Below are positions 9,241 through 15,996 of a DNA stretch of 64,000 nt, piece after piece. This stretch comes from Palsa-506 sp963755815 (lineage in GTDB: Bacteria > Actinomycetota > Actinomycetes > Streptosporangiales > Streptosporangiaceae). The position numbers were made by a program, and so were the translations under genes. The DNA is taken from positions 1 through 64,000 of the forward strand of contig CAVWLF010000010.1 in NCBI GenBank assembly GCA_963755815.1, given 5' to 3'. The notes beneath the pieces are model-generated. The model saw only the letters and a list, made by a program, of their open reading frames with translations. It had not been told where the DNA came from and ran no database searches. The number at the start of each line of letters is the position of its first letter. The stretch's first letter is position 1.

Positions 9241-9870
9241 TTAGAAGCCGACCTGCTGGCGGATGAGGACAACGTGGATGCGGCCGGGCATCTCCTGGTG
9301 GATCTCCAGGACCTTCCCGACCTGGCTGTGCTGCCCGTAAGCGGCCTGCGCGCGGGCGTCCTCCAGCGGCAGGCTGTGCTGATAGATCCGCTCGTGCGCC
9401 GCGGGCAAGTCCGGGACGAGCTTCTGCGCGCCGATCACGAAAATTACATTAGCCGCGCCCCACGCGTAGGAGGCCAGTTGGCTGCCCGACGCCGAGGCGA
9501 TCACCAGGGTGCCGTCCCGGGTGACCGCGTGCGCGCTGCCCAGCGCGTAGTCGGGCTGGCCGCCGATCCCCTTCATCTGCTGCGCCTGGGTCGCGAAGTC
9601 GAGCGCGAACATCTTGTTCCGCGCCGATTCCCACCGGCTCCCGTCATCGTTGATCGCATCCGCGATCCCGGTCTCGGCCAGCGTCACCGAGGTGTTGGTC
9701 ATCACCGACGAGCCGTCCGGGATACGGGCCAGCACCGCCTGGCGCGCGGCATCGAGATCACCGACGACCTCGACACTGAACCCGTGTTCCTCGAGCGCCA
9801 CGACAGTTGCTTCCAGCGCAGGCTCATCCGGCAGCGTGGTGAATTGGTCAGGGATGGCAGTCGTACTCAC
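9241..9870 (-). CDS. LUD-domain protein (second copy)
   Basis: LUD-domain protein of 209 residues, paralogous to the product of 7899-8552. Shared landmarks include TLVIASASGSQL, NVIFVIGAQKLVPDL and ERIYQHSLPLEDARA. GTG start at 9870 with a strong AAGGAGG site 8 bases upstream (seen as CCTCCTT at 9877-9883), so start and strand are secure. The DsbA-like gene follows 46 bases downstream on the same strand, probably one operon. Function within the redox group is unknown. Confidence 0.8.
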   Translation of the reverse strand: MSTTAIPDQFTTLPDEPALEATVVALEEHGFSVEVVGDLDAARQAVLARIPDGSSVMTNTSVTLAETGIADAINDDGSRWESARNKMFALDFATQAQQMKGIGGQPDYALGSAHAVTRDGTLVIASASGSQLASYAWGAANVIFVIGAQKLVPDLPAAHERIYQHSLPLEDARAQAAYGQHSQVGKVLEIHQEMPGRIHVVLIRQQVGF

Positions 9871-10164
9871 TGCTAGTCCTCCTTGATGCAGACCGCGCCG
9901 GGAACCAGGATCCCCGGTAGCTGGCGGATAATCGAATACGCCCGAAATTACTGGCGACCCAGGTGAGCGGCTGTCACCTGGTTCCGGTGATTTGCGAGTC
10001 AGTAGCCAGGGCGGCCGGGTCCCAGGAGCCGAGATTGGGCTACCGTTCCACTTCCCCGGCCCGCAGCACTGACCCGGCTACATCCAGGTATGCACTGGCC
10101 GTCCTCAGGCGCGTTCGTGCTTCGTCGGCATTGCATGGTGACGTGCGCGTTGACCTTGGCATCC
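9871..10164. other. intergenic region with a candidate operator
   Basis: 294 bases between the LUD gene (leftward) and the nucleotidyltransferase remnant. Apart from the inverted repeat at 9959-9981, I see no gene, RNA or repeat. Composition is typical of the surroundings. Confidence 0.4.
9959..9981. promoter_or_regulatory. perfect 8-bp inverted repeat, candidate operator
   Basis: CCAGGTGA, a 7-base spacer, then TCACCTGG, an exact inverted repeat about 90 bases upstream of the leftward LUD gene. Size and spacing suit a dimeric repressor, but no regulator can be named. It could also be a weak hairpin. Confidence 0.35.
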
Positions 10165-10542
10165 TCAGTCAGCCGCCGTACGCGTGACCGTCACCGCTGG
10201 AACGGCGCCAGCGACCCGCACGGCGTCGCGGCTAATGTCCTCGAACAGGTTGGTGTGGCGGCGCTTGTGGTCGGCCCATTCGAAGCTGGACATCTCAATG
10301 GCCTGCAGGGGGTTGCCTGTCCAGGCGCTGACGTACCGGTGAAGCTCGTCGACCTGACGCCGCCATTTCGCGGCCTGCCTTCCGGTCAACTGCGGTGACA
10401 GGACCTCCGTGGCCAAGCCGGCGACCTGGTCAGTCAGGCCGGCTGACTTCCGGCGCGGGTCGGAGTCACCGGGGAACGGCGCATGGACGAGCAGGACGTC
10501 GATGTCGCTCTCGGCGTCAGACCGCTCGAACTTCGGCGAGCC
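10165..10542 (-). pseudogene. remnant of a nucleotidyltransferase-domain (MNT-like) gene, N-terminus lost
   Basis: The frame read leftward from about 10542 gives GSPKFERSDAESDIDVLLVH, a good match in spacing to the nucleotidyltransferase signature GSxxxGxxxxxSDIDLLV. Next come WRRQVDELHRYVSAWTGNPL and HTNLFEDISRDAVRVAG, the usual C-terminus of such proteins. There is no plausible start codon before TTG 10416, which lies after the catalytic motif, and the N-terminal winged-helix/catalytic part is absent; the preceding sequence is the end of the kinase gene in another frame. Inference: a deletion joined the kinase 3-prime end to a truncated nucleotidyltransferase gene. A short product from TTG 10416 (83 residues) is conceivable but would lack the active site. 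Confidence 0.6.
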
Positions 10543-11272
10543 GCTTGACTGCGAACTGGTCGGTCCCGGTGGGGTCCCAGCAGACGGCGGCTTCCCAGGC
10601 GGCCCGCGCTTGCGCGGCGATGTCGTACGCGTCGTCGTCGAGAGCGGCGGCGTTGTGCGGCAGGGCCAGGTCGAGGTCGGGGACGTCGACGTGCGACTCG
10701 TCCCAGTCGATCAGCGCGACGCGATCCGCGGTCATCCGGATGTTGCCCTGGTTGGGGTCGCCGTGGACGACGCACGTCGTGCGACCGGTGAGTCGCGCCC
10801 ACGCTGCCCGGCATCGAACCACACCCTCCGGGGGCAGCTCACCGAGGTCGACCCTGGTCCCGGTCTCGGCGTGCAGGAGGTCGGTCGACGATCGCCAGCC
10901 CGGGCGCTGGGGCCAGCCCTGTGTCAGCCGATGCAGCTGGCGGAGTGTGCCGGCGACGCGACGCCAGTCGGCTTCGGTCTCGGGCGATCCGCCCTCCACG
11001 TAGGTCATCACCACCAGGCCGCCGGCGAAGTGCCGGCCGTCCGTGGTCGGGATCGGTACCGGCACGGACATCCCGGCACGGTCGAGGTGTCGCAACAGGT
11101 CGGTCTCCCACGCCAGATCAGCGTCGCCGCGCTGGCCGAGACGACCGACCGCGAGGTGCCCGTTGACGCGTACGCTCCACACCTGGTTGACGCCGACTCC
11201 GCCAGTGAGCGGTTCGATGCGAGCGGCGTCGCCACCCCACTGCTCGAGTGCCTCCCATCCCACCGGCCACAT
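10517..11272 (-). CDS. phosphotransferase of the APH family
   Basis: Kinase-fold protein of 251 residues, slightly short for the family. Motifs: PLTGGVGVNQVWSVRVNG (nucleotide loop), CVVHGDPNQGNIRM (catalytic HGDxxxxN, complete here) and ALIDWDESHVDVPDLDLAL (metal-binding Asp). These are the hallmarks of active APH-type kinases, unlike the gene at 5538 where Asp is Glu. Substrate unknown. ATG 11272. Its 3-prime end overlaps the nucleotidyltransferase remnant in a different frame, so the last residues may derive from a deletion junction. Confidence 0.8.
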   Translation of the reverse strand: MWPVGWEALEQWGGDAARIEPLTGGVGVNQVWSVRVNGHLAVGRLGQRGDADLAWETDLLRHLDRAGMSVPVPIPTTDGRHFAGGLVVMTYVEGGSPETEADWRRVAGTLRQLHRLTQGWPQRPGWRSSTDLLHAETGTRVDLGELPPEGVVRCRAAWARLTGRTTCVVHGDPNQGNIRMTADRVALIDWDESHVDVPDLDLALPHNAAALDDDAYDIAAQARAAWEAAVCWDPTGTDQFAVKRLAEVRAV

Positions 11273-11452
11273 CTTCGCAGAGGGTGATGAAGCAGTCGAC
11301 GGATTACGAACCCGCGTTCAAGGCCCGTCCCAACCCGTCCCGCCGGGCCGGGACGGTCCGCGCTGAGTTCGCACAACAGCCCGAGACAGCGCGAGCCAGG
11401 TACTCACCGCACCGGAAAGGCCACCTGCAAAGATCGCAAGTGGCCTCTGACC

Positions 11453-11529
11453 TGGTCGGGGTGGCGGGATTTGAACCCGCGGCCTCTTCGTCCCGAACGA
11501 AGCGCGCTGCCAAGCTGCGCCACACCCCG
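11453..11529 (-). tRNA. tRNA-Pro (anticodon CGG)
   Basis: Read leftward from 11529: acceptor stem CGGGGTG pairs with CACCCCG; D arm with CAGCTTGGCAG; anticodon stem CTTCG/CGAAG enclosing loop TTCGGGA, so the anticodon is CGG and CCG codons are read; T arm GCGGGTTCAAATCCCGC; discriminator A. The 3-prime CCA is encoded (11453-11455). All stems close without mismatch that I can see. Confidence 0.95.
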
Positions 11530-11546
11530 CCGACCGCGCGAGCAGT

Positions 11547-12470
11547 CTAGCTGATCCGCGGAACTAGCGTGAGCAGCGTGGCCTCCGGCCGGCAGCTGAA
11601 CCTGACTGGCGCCCACGGCGAGGTGCCGAGGCCAGCGGAAACGTGCAGCCACGGCCGTTCCGGGCCATCTCCCGCGGCCGCTACCGCCGGATGCCGGTGC
11701 AGCCCGCGCGCCCGGGACCGGTCGATGCCGCAGTTCGTCACCAGGGTGCCGAGCCAGGGCAGGCAGACTTGCCCGCCGTGCGTGTGCCCGGCCAGCAGCA
11801 GGTCGAAGCCGTCGGCGGCGAACCGGTCAAGCACCGCGGGCTCGGGCGAGTGCAGTACCCCGAGGCGCAGATCGGCCGACGGGTCGGCGGCCCCGGCGAT
11901 CGCGTCGTACCGGTCGCGGTTGATGTGCGAGTCGTGCACGCCAGCTACCTCGATGTCGGCGTCTCCCGCCTTAATCCGCCCGCGCCGGTTGTTCGCGTCC
12001 AGCCACCCGGCGGCGGTCATCCCCTCGCCGAGCTCCGCCCACGGCAGATCAGCCCGGTGACGGCTATGGTCGAGCGCGCTGGTCCGCCAGAGGTACCGGG
12101 CCGGGTTCTTGGGCACGGGCGAGTAGAGGTCATTCGAGCCGAACACGAAGACGCCAGGACGATCGAGCAGCGGCCCGAGCGCCTCAAGAAACGGCTGAAC
12201 GGATCGCGGGTGGGCAATCGAGTCGCCCGTGTTCACCACGACATCTGGCTCAAGAGCGTCCAGCGACCGGATCCAGGACATCAGCCGGTGCCGGCCCGGG
12301 GTCAGGTGCGCGTCGGAGATATGCAGCAGCCGGAGCGGCCGGGCGCCGTCGGGGAGCACGGGGACGTCGTAGCGGCGCAGCGCGAACCAGTTGCGCTCGA
12401 CGATGCCGGCATAGGCAATGGCGGCGCCGCCCGCCACCGCCGCAGTCCCGATCAGGCCTCTTGGTCGCAT
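11547..12470 (-). CDS. metallophosphoesterase with N-terminal membrane anchor
   Basis: Calcineurin-like phosphoesterase of 307 residues. ATG 12470 gives RGLIGTAAVAGGAAIAYAGI, an N-terminal hydrophobic segment, so the catalytic domain is probably membrane-attached. Metal-site motifs in order: LLHISDAHLTPGRH, VVNTGDSIAH, VFGSNDLYSP (a variant of GNHD), and LLLAGHTHGGQ near the C-terminus. The family hydrolyses phosphoesters; Rv3683 of M. tuberculosis sits in the same place next to ponA2 (remembered synteny). The frame is open further upstream, but that stretch is low-complexity and overlaps the divergent gene. Confidence 0.85.
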   Translation of the reverse strand: MRPRGLIGTAAVAGGAAIAYAGIVERNWFALRRYDVPVLPDGARPLRLLHISDAHLTPGRHRLMSWIRSLDALEPDVVVNTGDSIAHPRSVQPFLEALGPLLDRPGVFVFGSNDLYSPVPKNPARYLWRTSALDHSRHRADLPWAELGEGMTAAGWLDANNRRGRIKAGDADIEVAGVHDSHINRDRYDAIAGAADPSADLRLGVLHSPEPAVLDRFAADGFDLLLAGHTHGGQVCLPWLGTLVTNCGIDRSRARGLHRHPAVAAAGDGPERPWLHVSAGLGTSPWAPVRFSCRPEATLLTLVPRIS

Positions 12471-12540
12471 CTGTTCATGGTGCCATGCAGGATGGACTGA
12501 CCTGGCCAGGGAGCCCGCGGCACACGGCAGGATGGTACCT

Positions 12541-13008
12541 ATGACCGGACTGAAGGAACAGCTCCGCAGCGATCTCACCGCGGCCATGAAGGCCCGCGAC
12601 GAAGTGCGCACCCGGACCTTGCGGATGGCCCTGACCTCGGTGGCCAACGAGGAGGTCGCGGGCCGGACCGCCCGCGACCTGACCGACGCCGACGTGCTCC
12701 GGCTGCTCACCAGGGAGGCCAAGCGCCGTCGCGAGGCCGCCGAGGCGTTCGAGGCCGCGGGGCGGTCCGATCAGGCCGCGGCTGAGCGTGCCGAGGGCGA
12801 GGTGCTCAGTGCCTACTTGCCCGCCCAGTTGCCGGACGAGGAACTCACCGCGATGGTCGCCCAGGCCATTGCCGATACCGGTGCCACCGGCCCGGCCGCG
12901 ATGGGCCAGGTAATGAAGGCGGTCACCCCGCTGGTGGCCGGCCGCGCCGAAGGCGGCCGGGTCGCGGCCGAGGTTCGCCGCGCCCTGGCCGTTAAAGCGC
13001 CCGGCTAG
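12541..13008 (+). CDS. GatB/YqeY domain-containing protein
   Basis: Protein of 155 residues corresponding to the YqeY family, related to the tail domain of GatB that contacts tRNA. Visible family landmarks: LKEQLRSDLTAAMKARDEVR, LRMALTSVANEEV, EVLSAYLPAQLPDEEL and MGQVMKAVTPLVAGRAEGGR. The exact role is not established; tRNA-dependent amidotransferase-related activity is the usual annotation. Full length, ATG 12541, divergent from the phosphoesterase with a 70-base gap, and its end overlaps the end of the penicillin-binding protein gene by 4 bases. Confidence 0.85.
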   Translation: MTGLKEQLRSDLTAAMKARDEVRTRTLRMALTSVANEEVAGRTARDLTDADVLRLLTREAKRRREAAEAFEAAGRSDQAAAERAEGEVLSAYLPAQLPDEELTAMVAQAIADTGATGPAAMGQVMKAVTPLVAGRAEGGRVAAEVRRALAVKAPG

Positions 13009-15383
13009 TGGCCGTTGCCGCCGCCGCCGTTGCCGCCGCCGCCACCGCCGTTGCCGCCGCCACCACCGTTGCCACCGTTGCCGCCGCCGCCACCGTGACC
13101 GCCGCCGCCGCCACCACCACCACCACCGCCGCCGCCGCCGTGACCCGGCGGCTTAGTGGGCTTGGGCGGCTTGGGCGGCTTGGGTGACGAGACCCCGGTG
13201 CCCTTTGAGTAGTAAATGCTGTCGGCCGGCACGGCAACGAAGTTGGCGATGTGCCGGCCCAGGTGGGCGTGGTCGAAGGTGAACTGCCAGATCTGGCCCG
13301 CGTTGGCGCCGAAGACTTCACTCGGGCAGTCCAGTGCTCCGTCAGACGACCGGTAACAGGAGGCCGTGCCCTCCATCGCCCTGGTTTCCGCCGGGTAGAA
13401 CATCGACACGTATCCGGCCAGCCGCGGGGTGAAGCCGCCGAACGCGGCGAACTGGAAGTTGTTCGCGGTGCCGGTCTTGCCTGCCTGCGGGGGGACCACG
13501 CCGTGCTGGGTGAATTCGTCACCGGCGGCGGTGCCGGGCGAGACCATCACGCCCTGCAGGATGTGGATGGCCGCGTCGGCCACGGCGGTGGAGATCACCT
13601 GGTGGCAGTCGGCCGACTTCACCGGGAGATGCAGGCCGGTCGAGGTCACGACCTGGGTGATCGCGATCGGACTGCAGTACCTGCCGCGCGCCGCCACTGT
13701 GGCGTAGGCCGCGGCCATGGTCATCGGCGACACGCTGATCGAGCCCAGGGTGAACGAGGGAATGTCGTCGGCCGGATACTGGTAGCCGGCCCTCCCGGGC
13801 TTGCCCACGCCCTGCGTCAGGGAGCGGCCGTCGGCCCGGTGGACGCCGAGCTTCATGGCCATATGGACCACGTTGCACAAGCCGACCTTCTGCTCAAGGT
13901 GCGCGTAGAACACGTTGATCGACTGGGTGGTCCCGTTGTACAGCGTGAACGTGCCAGCGCCTTTCCCCTCGGCGTTCGTGACCTGGAAATCGCCGGGCGG
14001 ATTGCCGGCCCGGCCCCGGCAGTTCGTGAATCCGGAGACGACCGACGGGGACACGATCTTCTCGTTGAACCCGAACGGAATCTGCTGCTGGAGGGCTGTG
14101 AGCAGGGTGAACAGCTTGGACGAGGAGCCGGTCTGGACGCCGAGGCCGCCGTCGTACTTGGTGTCCACCGCGTAGTCGATGTTGTCCTGCCCGGCGGCCC
14201 GGTCGCGGCCGTACGGGCGGTCCACGGCGATCGCGCGGACCTTGCCGGTCCCGGGCTGGATCAGCACCTCCGCGGCCGCGTTGCCGCCCGGGTTGAAGGA
14301 CGACGGCGGCGGCGGGACCATGTAGCTGACCGCGTGCTGCGCGGCATGCTGGTCCTTCGGATTGAGGGTGGTGTAGATCTTCAGGCCGCCGACCCGGCGT
14401 AGCCGGGCATATGCCTGCGCGTACGCCGGGTCGTTCTTCATGACGGCCAGCACGTAGTCGCAGAAAAACGCTGCGTCCCTGATTGACCGGCTGGTACAGC
14501 CGCTCTGCAGGGGGCGACTCGACGGGTGCAGGCCGAGCGGGGTCTGTGCCGCGGCCTGTGCCTCAGCGGGCTTAATGTCGTGCAGCTGGGCCATCCGCGC
14601 CAGCACGGTGGCCCGCCGATTCAGCGCGTTCACCGGGTGCACGAACGGATCGTACTTGCTCGGATCTTCCACCATCCCGGCCAGCATCGCCGCCTGCGGC
14701 AGCGTCAGGTGCTTGGCCGACGTGTGGAAGTAACGCTCCGCGGCGACCTGGATACCGACGGCCTGGTTGTTGAAATAGATCGCGTTGAGATAGGCGGCGA
14801 GCAGCTGATTCTTGGTCATCTCGTGCTCGACCTTGATCGCTATCCGCAGCTCGCGGATCTTCCTTGTGGTCGATTCCTGGGTGGCGTCCTTCAGCTGCTT
14901 CTTCGTGGTCGCCGTCAGGACCAGGGCGTTCTTCACGTATTGCTGCGCGATCGACGAGCCGCCCTGGGTGGGGTGGTGCTGGGCGTCATTGACGATCGCG
15001 CGGAGGGTGCCCTTGAAGTCCAGCGCACCGTGCTGGTAGAACCGGGAGTCCTCGATCGCGATGATCGCTTCCCGCATCACCGGCGCGATCTTCGCGTAAC
15101 TCACCGGGATGCGGTCGATCGGGTTGTGACTGCTTCCGCCGCCGCTCGGGTAAACGTAGGCCAGCGGGTGGCCGTACTGGTCCAGGATCTCCGAGCGGAC
15201 CGGCAGCTGCCCCAGGGCGGGCACGGCCAGGTTGTTGAACTTGTTAGCCGTATCGCGGGCCAGGATCCCGGCTCCGCCCACGGCGGGGACAGCGACCGCC
15301 GCGACGATCAGGCCGGCGGCCGCGGCGAGGGCGGCAATTCCGCCGGCCGCGCCTGCCTTAGCGCGGAGAACTGATGTCAGCAC
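13005..15383 (-). CDS. bifunctional class A penicillin-binding protein (transglycosylase/transpeptidase)
   Basis: Builds and cross-links peptidoglycan outside the membrane. Residues 10-40 form the membrane anchor. The GT51 domain has EDSRFYQHGALDFKGTLRAI with catalytic Glu111 and GGSSIAQQYVKNAL at 141. The transpeptidase has SSSK (Ser420-Lys423), the SxN motif in STQSINVFYA and KTGT in AGKTGTANNF. After a proline/lysine linker the protein ends in about 45 residues of almost pure glycine with a few Asn and His, which is unusual. 792 residues. Start GTG 15383 seems leaderless, with TACGCT exactly 6 bases before it. Placement next to a WhiB gene and two ArsA-like ATPases matches ponA2 of mycobacteria (remembered). 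Confidence 0.9.
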   Translation of the reverse strand: MLTSVLRAKAGAAGGIAALAAAAGLIVAAVAVPAVGGAGILARDTANKFNNLAVPALGQLPVRSEILDQYGHPLAYVYPSGGGSSHNPIDRIPVSYAKIAPVMREAIIAIEDSRFYQHGALDFKGTLRAIVNDAQHHPTQGGSSIAQQYVKNALVLTATTKKQLKDATQESTTRKIRELRIAIKVEHEMTKNQLLAAYLNAIYFNNQAVGIQVAAERYFHTSAKHLTLPQAAMLAGMVEDPSKYDPFVHPVNALNRRATVLARMAQLHDIKPAEAQAAAQTPLGLHPSSRPLQSGCTSRSIRDAAFFCDYVLAVMKNDPAYAQAYARLRRVGGLKIYTTLNPKDQHAAQHAVSYMVPPPPSSFNPGGNAAAEVLIQPGTGKVRAIAVDRPYGRDRAAGQDNIDYAVDTKYDGGLGVQTGSSSKLFTLLTALQQQIPFGFNEKIVSPSVVSGFTNCRGRAGNPPGDFQVTNAEGKGAGTFTLYNGTTQSINVFYAHLEQKVGLCNVVHMAMKLGVHRADGRSLTQGVGKPGRAGYQYPADDIPSFTLGSISVSPMTMAAAYATVAARGRYCSPIAITQVVTSTGLHLPVKSADCHQVISTAVADAAIHILQGVMVSPGTAAGDEFTQHGVVPPQAGKTGTANNFQFAAFGGFTPRLAGYVSMFYPAETRAMEGTASCYRSSDGALDCPSEVFGANAGQIWQFTFDHAHLGRHIANFVAVPADSIYYSKGTGVSSPKPPKPPKPTKPPGHGGGGGGGGGGGGGGHGGGGGNGGNGGGGGNGGGGGGNGGGGNGH
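13008..13145 (-). repeat. GGN trinucleotide tract encoding the poly-glycine tail
   Basis: About 130 bases of near-perfect CCG/CCA triplets (on the + strand) that encode glycine runs broken by Asn and His in the C-terminus of the penicillin-binding protein. Such tracts are prone to slippage, so length is likely to vary between strains. Confidence 0.85.
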
Positions 15384-15388
15384 TGAAA

Positions 15389-15400
15389 CAGCGTACGCTG
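15389..15400 (-). promoter_or_regulatory. leaderless PBP promoter -10 with overlapping 12-bp palindrome
   Basis: On the minus strand TACGCT (15390-15395) lies exactly 6 bases before the GTG start at 15383, the spacing expected if transcription begins at the start codon. The -10 is embedded in the perfect palindrome CAGCGTACGCTG, so a dimeric protein bound here would block RNA polymerase. No ribosome binding site is present upstream of the start. The binding protein is unknown. Confidence 0.5.
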
Positions 15401-15484
15401 ACCGCCGCTGCGGTCCGGTCAGGACGGTGAAGCCGCAGCTAGGAGTGCGCTCAGAAGCCAGGAAGTCACCAGCATGTAACCTGG

Positions 15485-15524
15485 GTGACTAGTCACGTCT
15501 GTCCACATAGCCCATGAGGGCTAT
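15485..15524. promoter_or_regulatory. palindrome GTGACTAGTCAC and adjacent hairpin, candidate operator
   Basis: A perfect 12-bp palindrome (15485-15496) is followed 10 bases later by ATAGCCC-ATGA-GGGCTAT, a perfect 7-bp stem (15507-15524). Both lie about 170-210 bases upstream of the WhiB gene. WhiB-family promoters are commonly under complex control, so these are plausible operator sites, but no specific regulator is implied. Confidence 0.35.
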
Positions 15525-15696
15525 CCGGGAAATGGGCCCGCCAGGGTCTAGCGCTCCGGCTCGGACTTCCGTAAGTTACATTTCCGCAACCATGACACCG
15601 GAGCCTGGCATCGCGCCAACGGCTCATCGCTGCCAGAGAACGCCATCCGGCGTGACGACCCCTCGCGGGCGTGACGATCAGGAGGAGTTGGGCCAC

Positions 15697-15996
15697 ATGT
15701 GGATCACGGACTGGACCGCCCGCGCCGCGTGCAAGGGCACGGACCCTGACGAGCTATTCGTTCAGGGGGCGGCGCAGAACCGGGCCAAGCTGATCTGCCG
15801 AGGCTGCCCCGTCCGGACCGAGTGCCTCGCGGACGCGCTCGATAACCGGATCGAGTTCGGTGTGTGGGGCGGCATGACCGAGCGTGAGCGGCGGGCCCTG
15901 CTCCGGCGCCGCCCGGACGTGATCTCCTGGCGGGAGTTGCTGGAGGATGCACGCAATCAGTACGAGCGCACTGGCGACGAGCTAGTCGCCAGCTGA
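15697..15996 (+). CDS. wblA: WhiB-family iron-sulfur regulator (WhiB4/WblA-like)
   Basis: Redox-sensing transcription factor of 99 residues that binds a [4Fe-4S] cluster. The four cluster cysteines are Cys12, Cys34, Cys37 and Cys43 (C-x21-C-x2-C-x5-C), followed by the family turn GVWGG at 55-59 and a basic C-terminus RRALLRRRP. ATG 15697 with GGAGGAG ten bases upstream. Context (divergent PBP, convergent ArsA-like ATPases) equals whiB4 of M. tuberculosis, orthologous to wblA of Streptomyces (remembered synteny); the symbol rests mainly on this context. Its end overlaps the convergent ATPase gene by 15 bases. Confidence 0.85.
   Translation: MWITDWTARAACKGTDPDELFVQGAAQNRAKLICRGCPVRTECLADALDNRIEFGVWGGMTERERRALLRRRPDVISWRELLEDARNQYERTGDELVAS

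Larger units (their letters stand above)
15384..15696. other. divergent regulatory region between the PBP and the WhiB gene
   Basis: 313 bases without a gene. It holds the leaderless PBP promoter with an overlapping palindrome (15389-15400), a second 12-bp palindrome at 15485-15496, a 7-bp stem hairpin at 15507-15524, and the GGAGGAG ribosome site (15681-15687) of the WhiB gene. I see no small ORF that looks real. Confidence 0.6.

Noticed and set aside
7899..9870. Lactate utilisation (lutABC) operon
   Set aside because: LUD proteins are present, but the iron-sulfur LutA and LutB proteins and a lactate permease are absent.
11453..11529. Integration site (attB) of a genomic island at tRNA-Pro
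   Set aside because: The broken accessory genes lie next to the tRNA, but I found no integrase, no second copy of the tRNA 3-prime end and no direct repeats.
13008..13145. CRISPR array or PE_PGRS-like gene in the Gly-rich tract
   Set aside because: It is a simple triplet tract in frame with the penicillin-binding protein, without spacers or a PE domain.
15485..15496. BldD box upstream of the WhiB gene
   Set aside because: The palindrome has an even centre and spacing that does not fit the 15-bp BldD consensus as I remember it.
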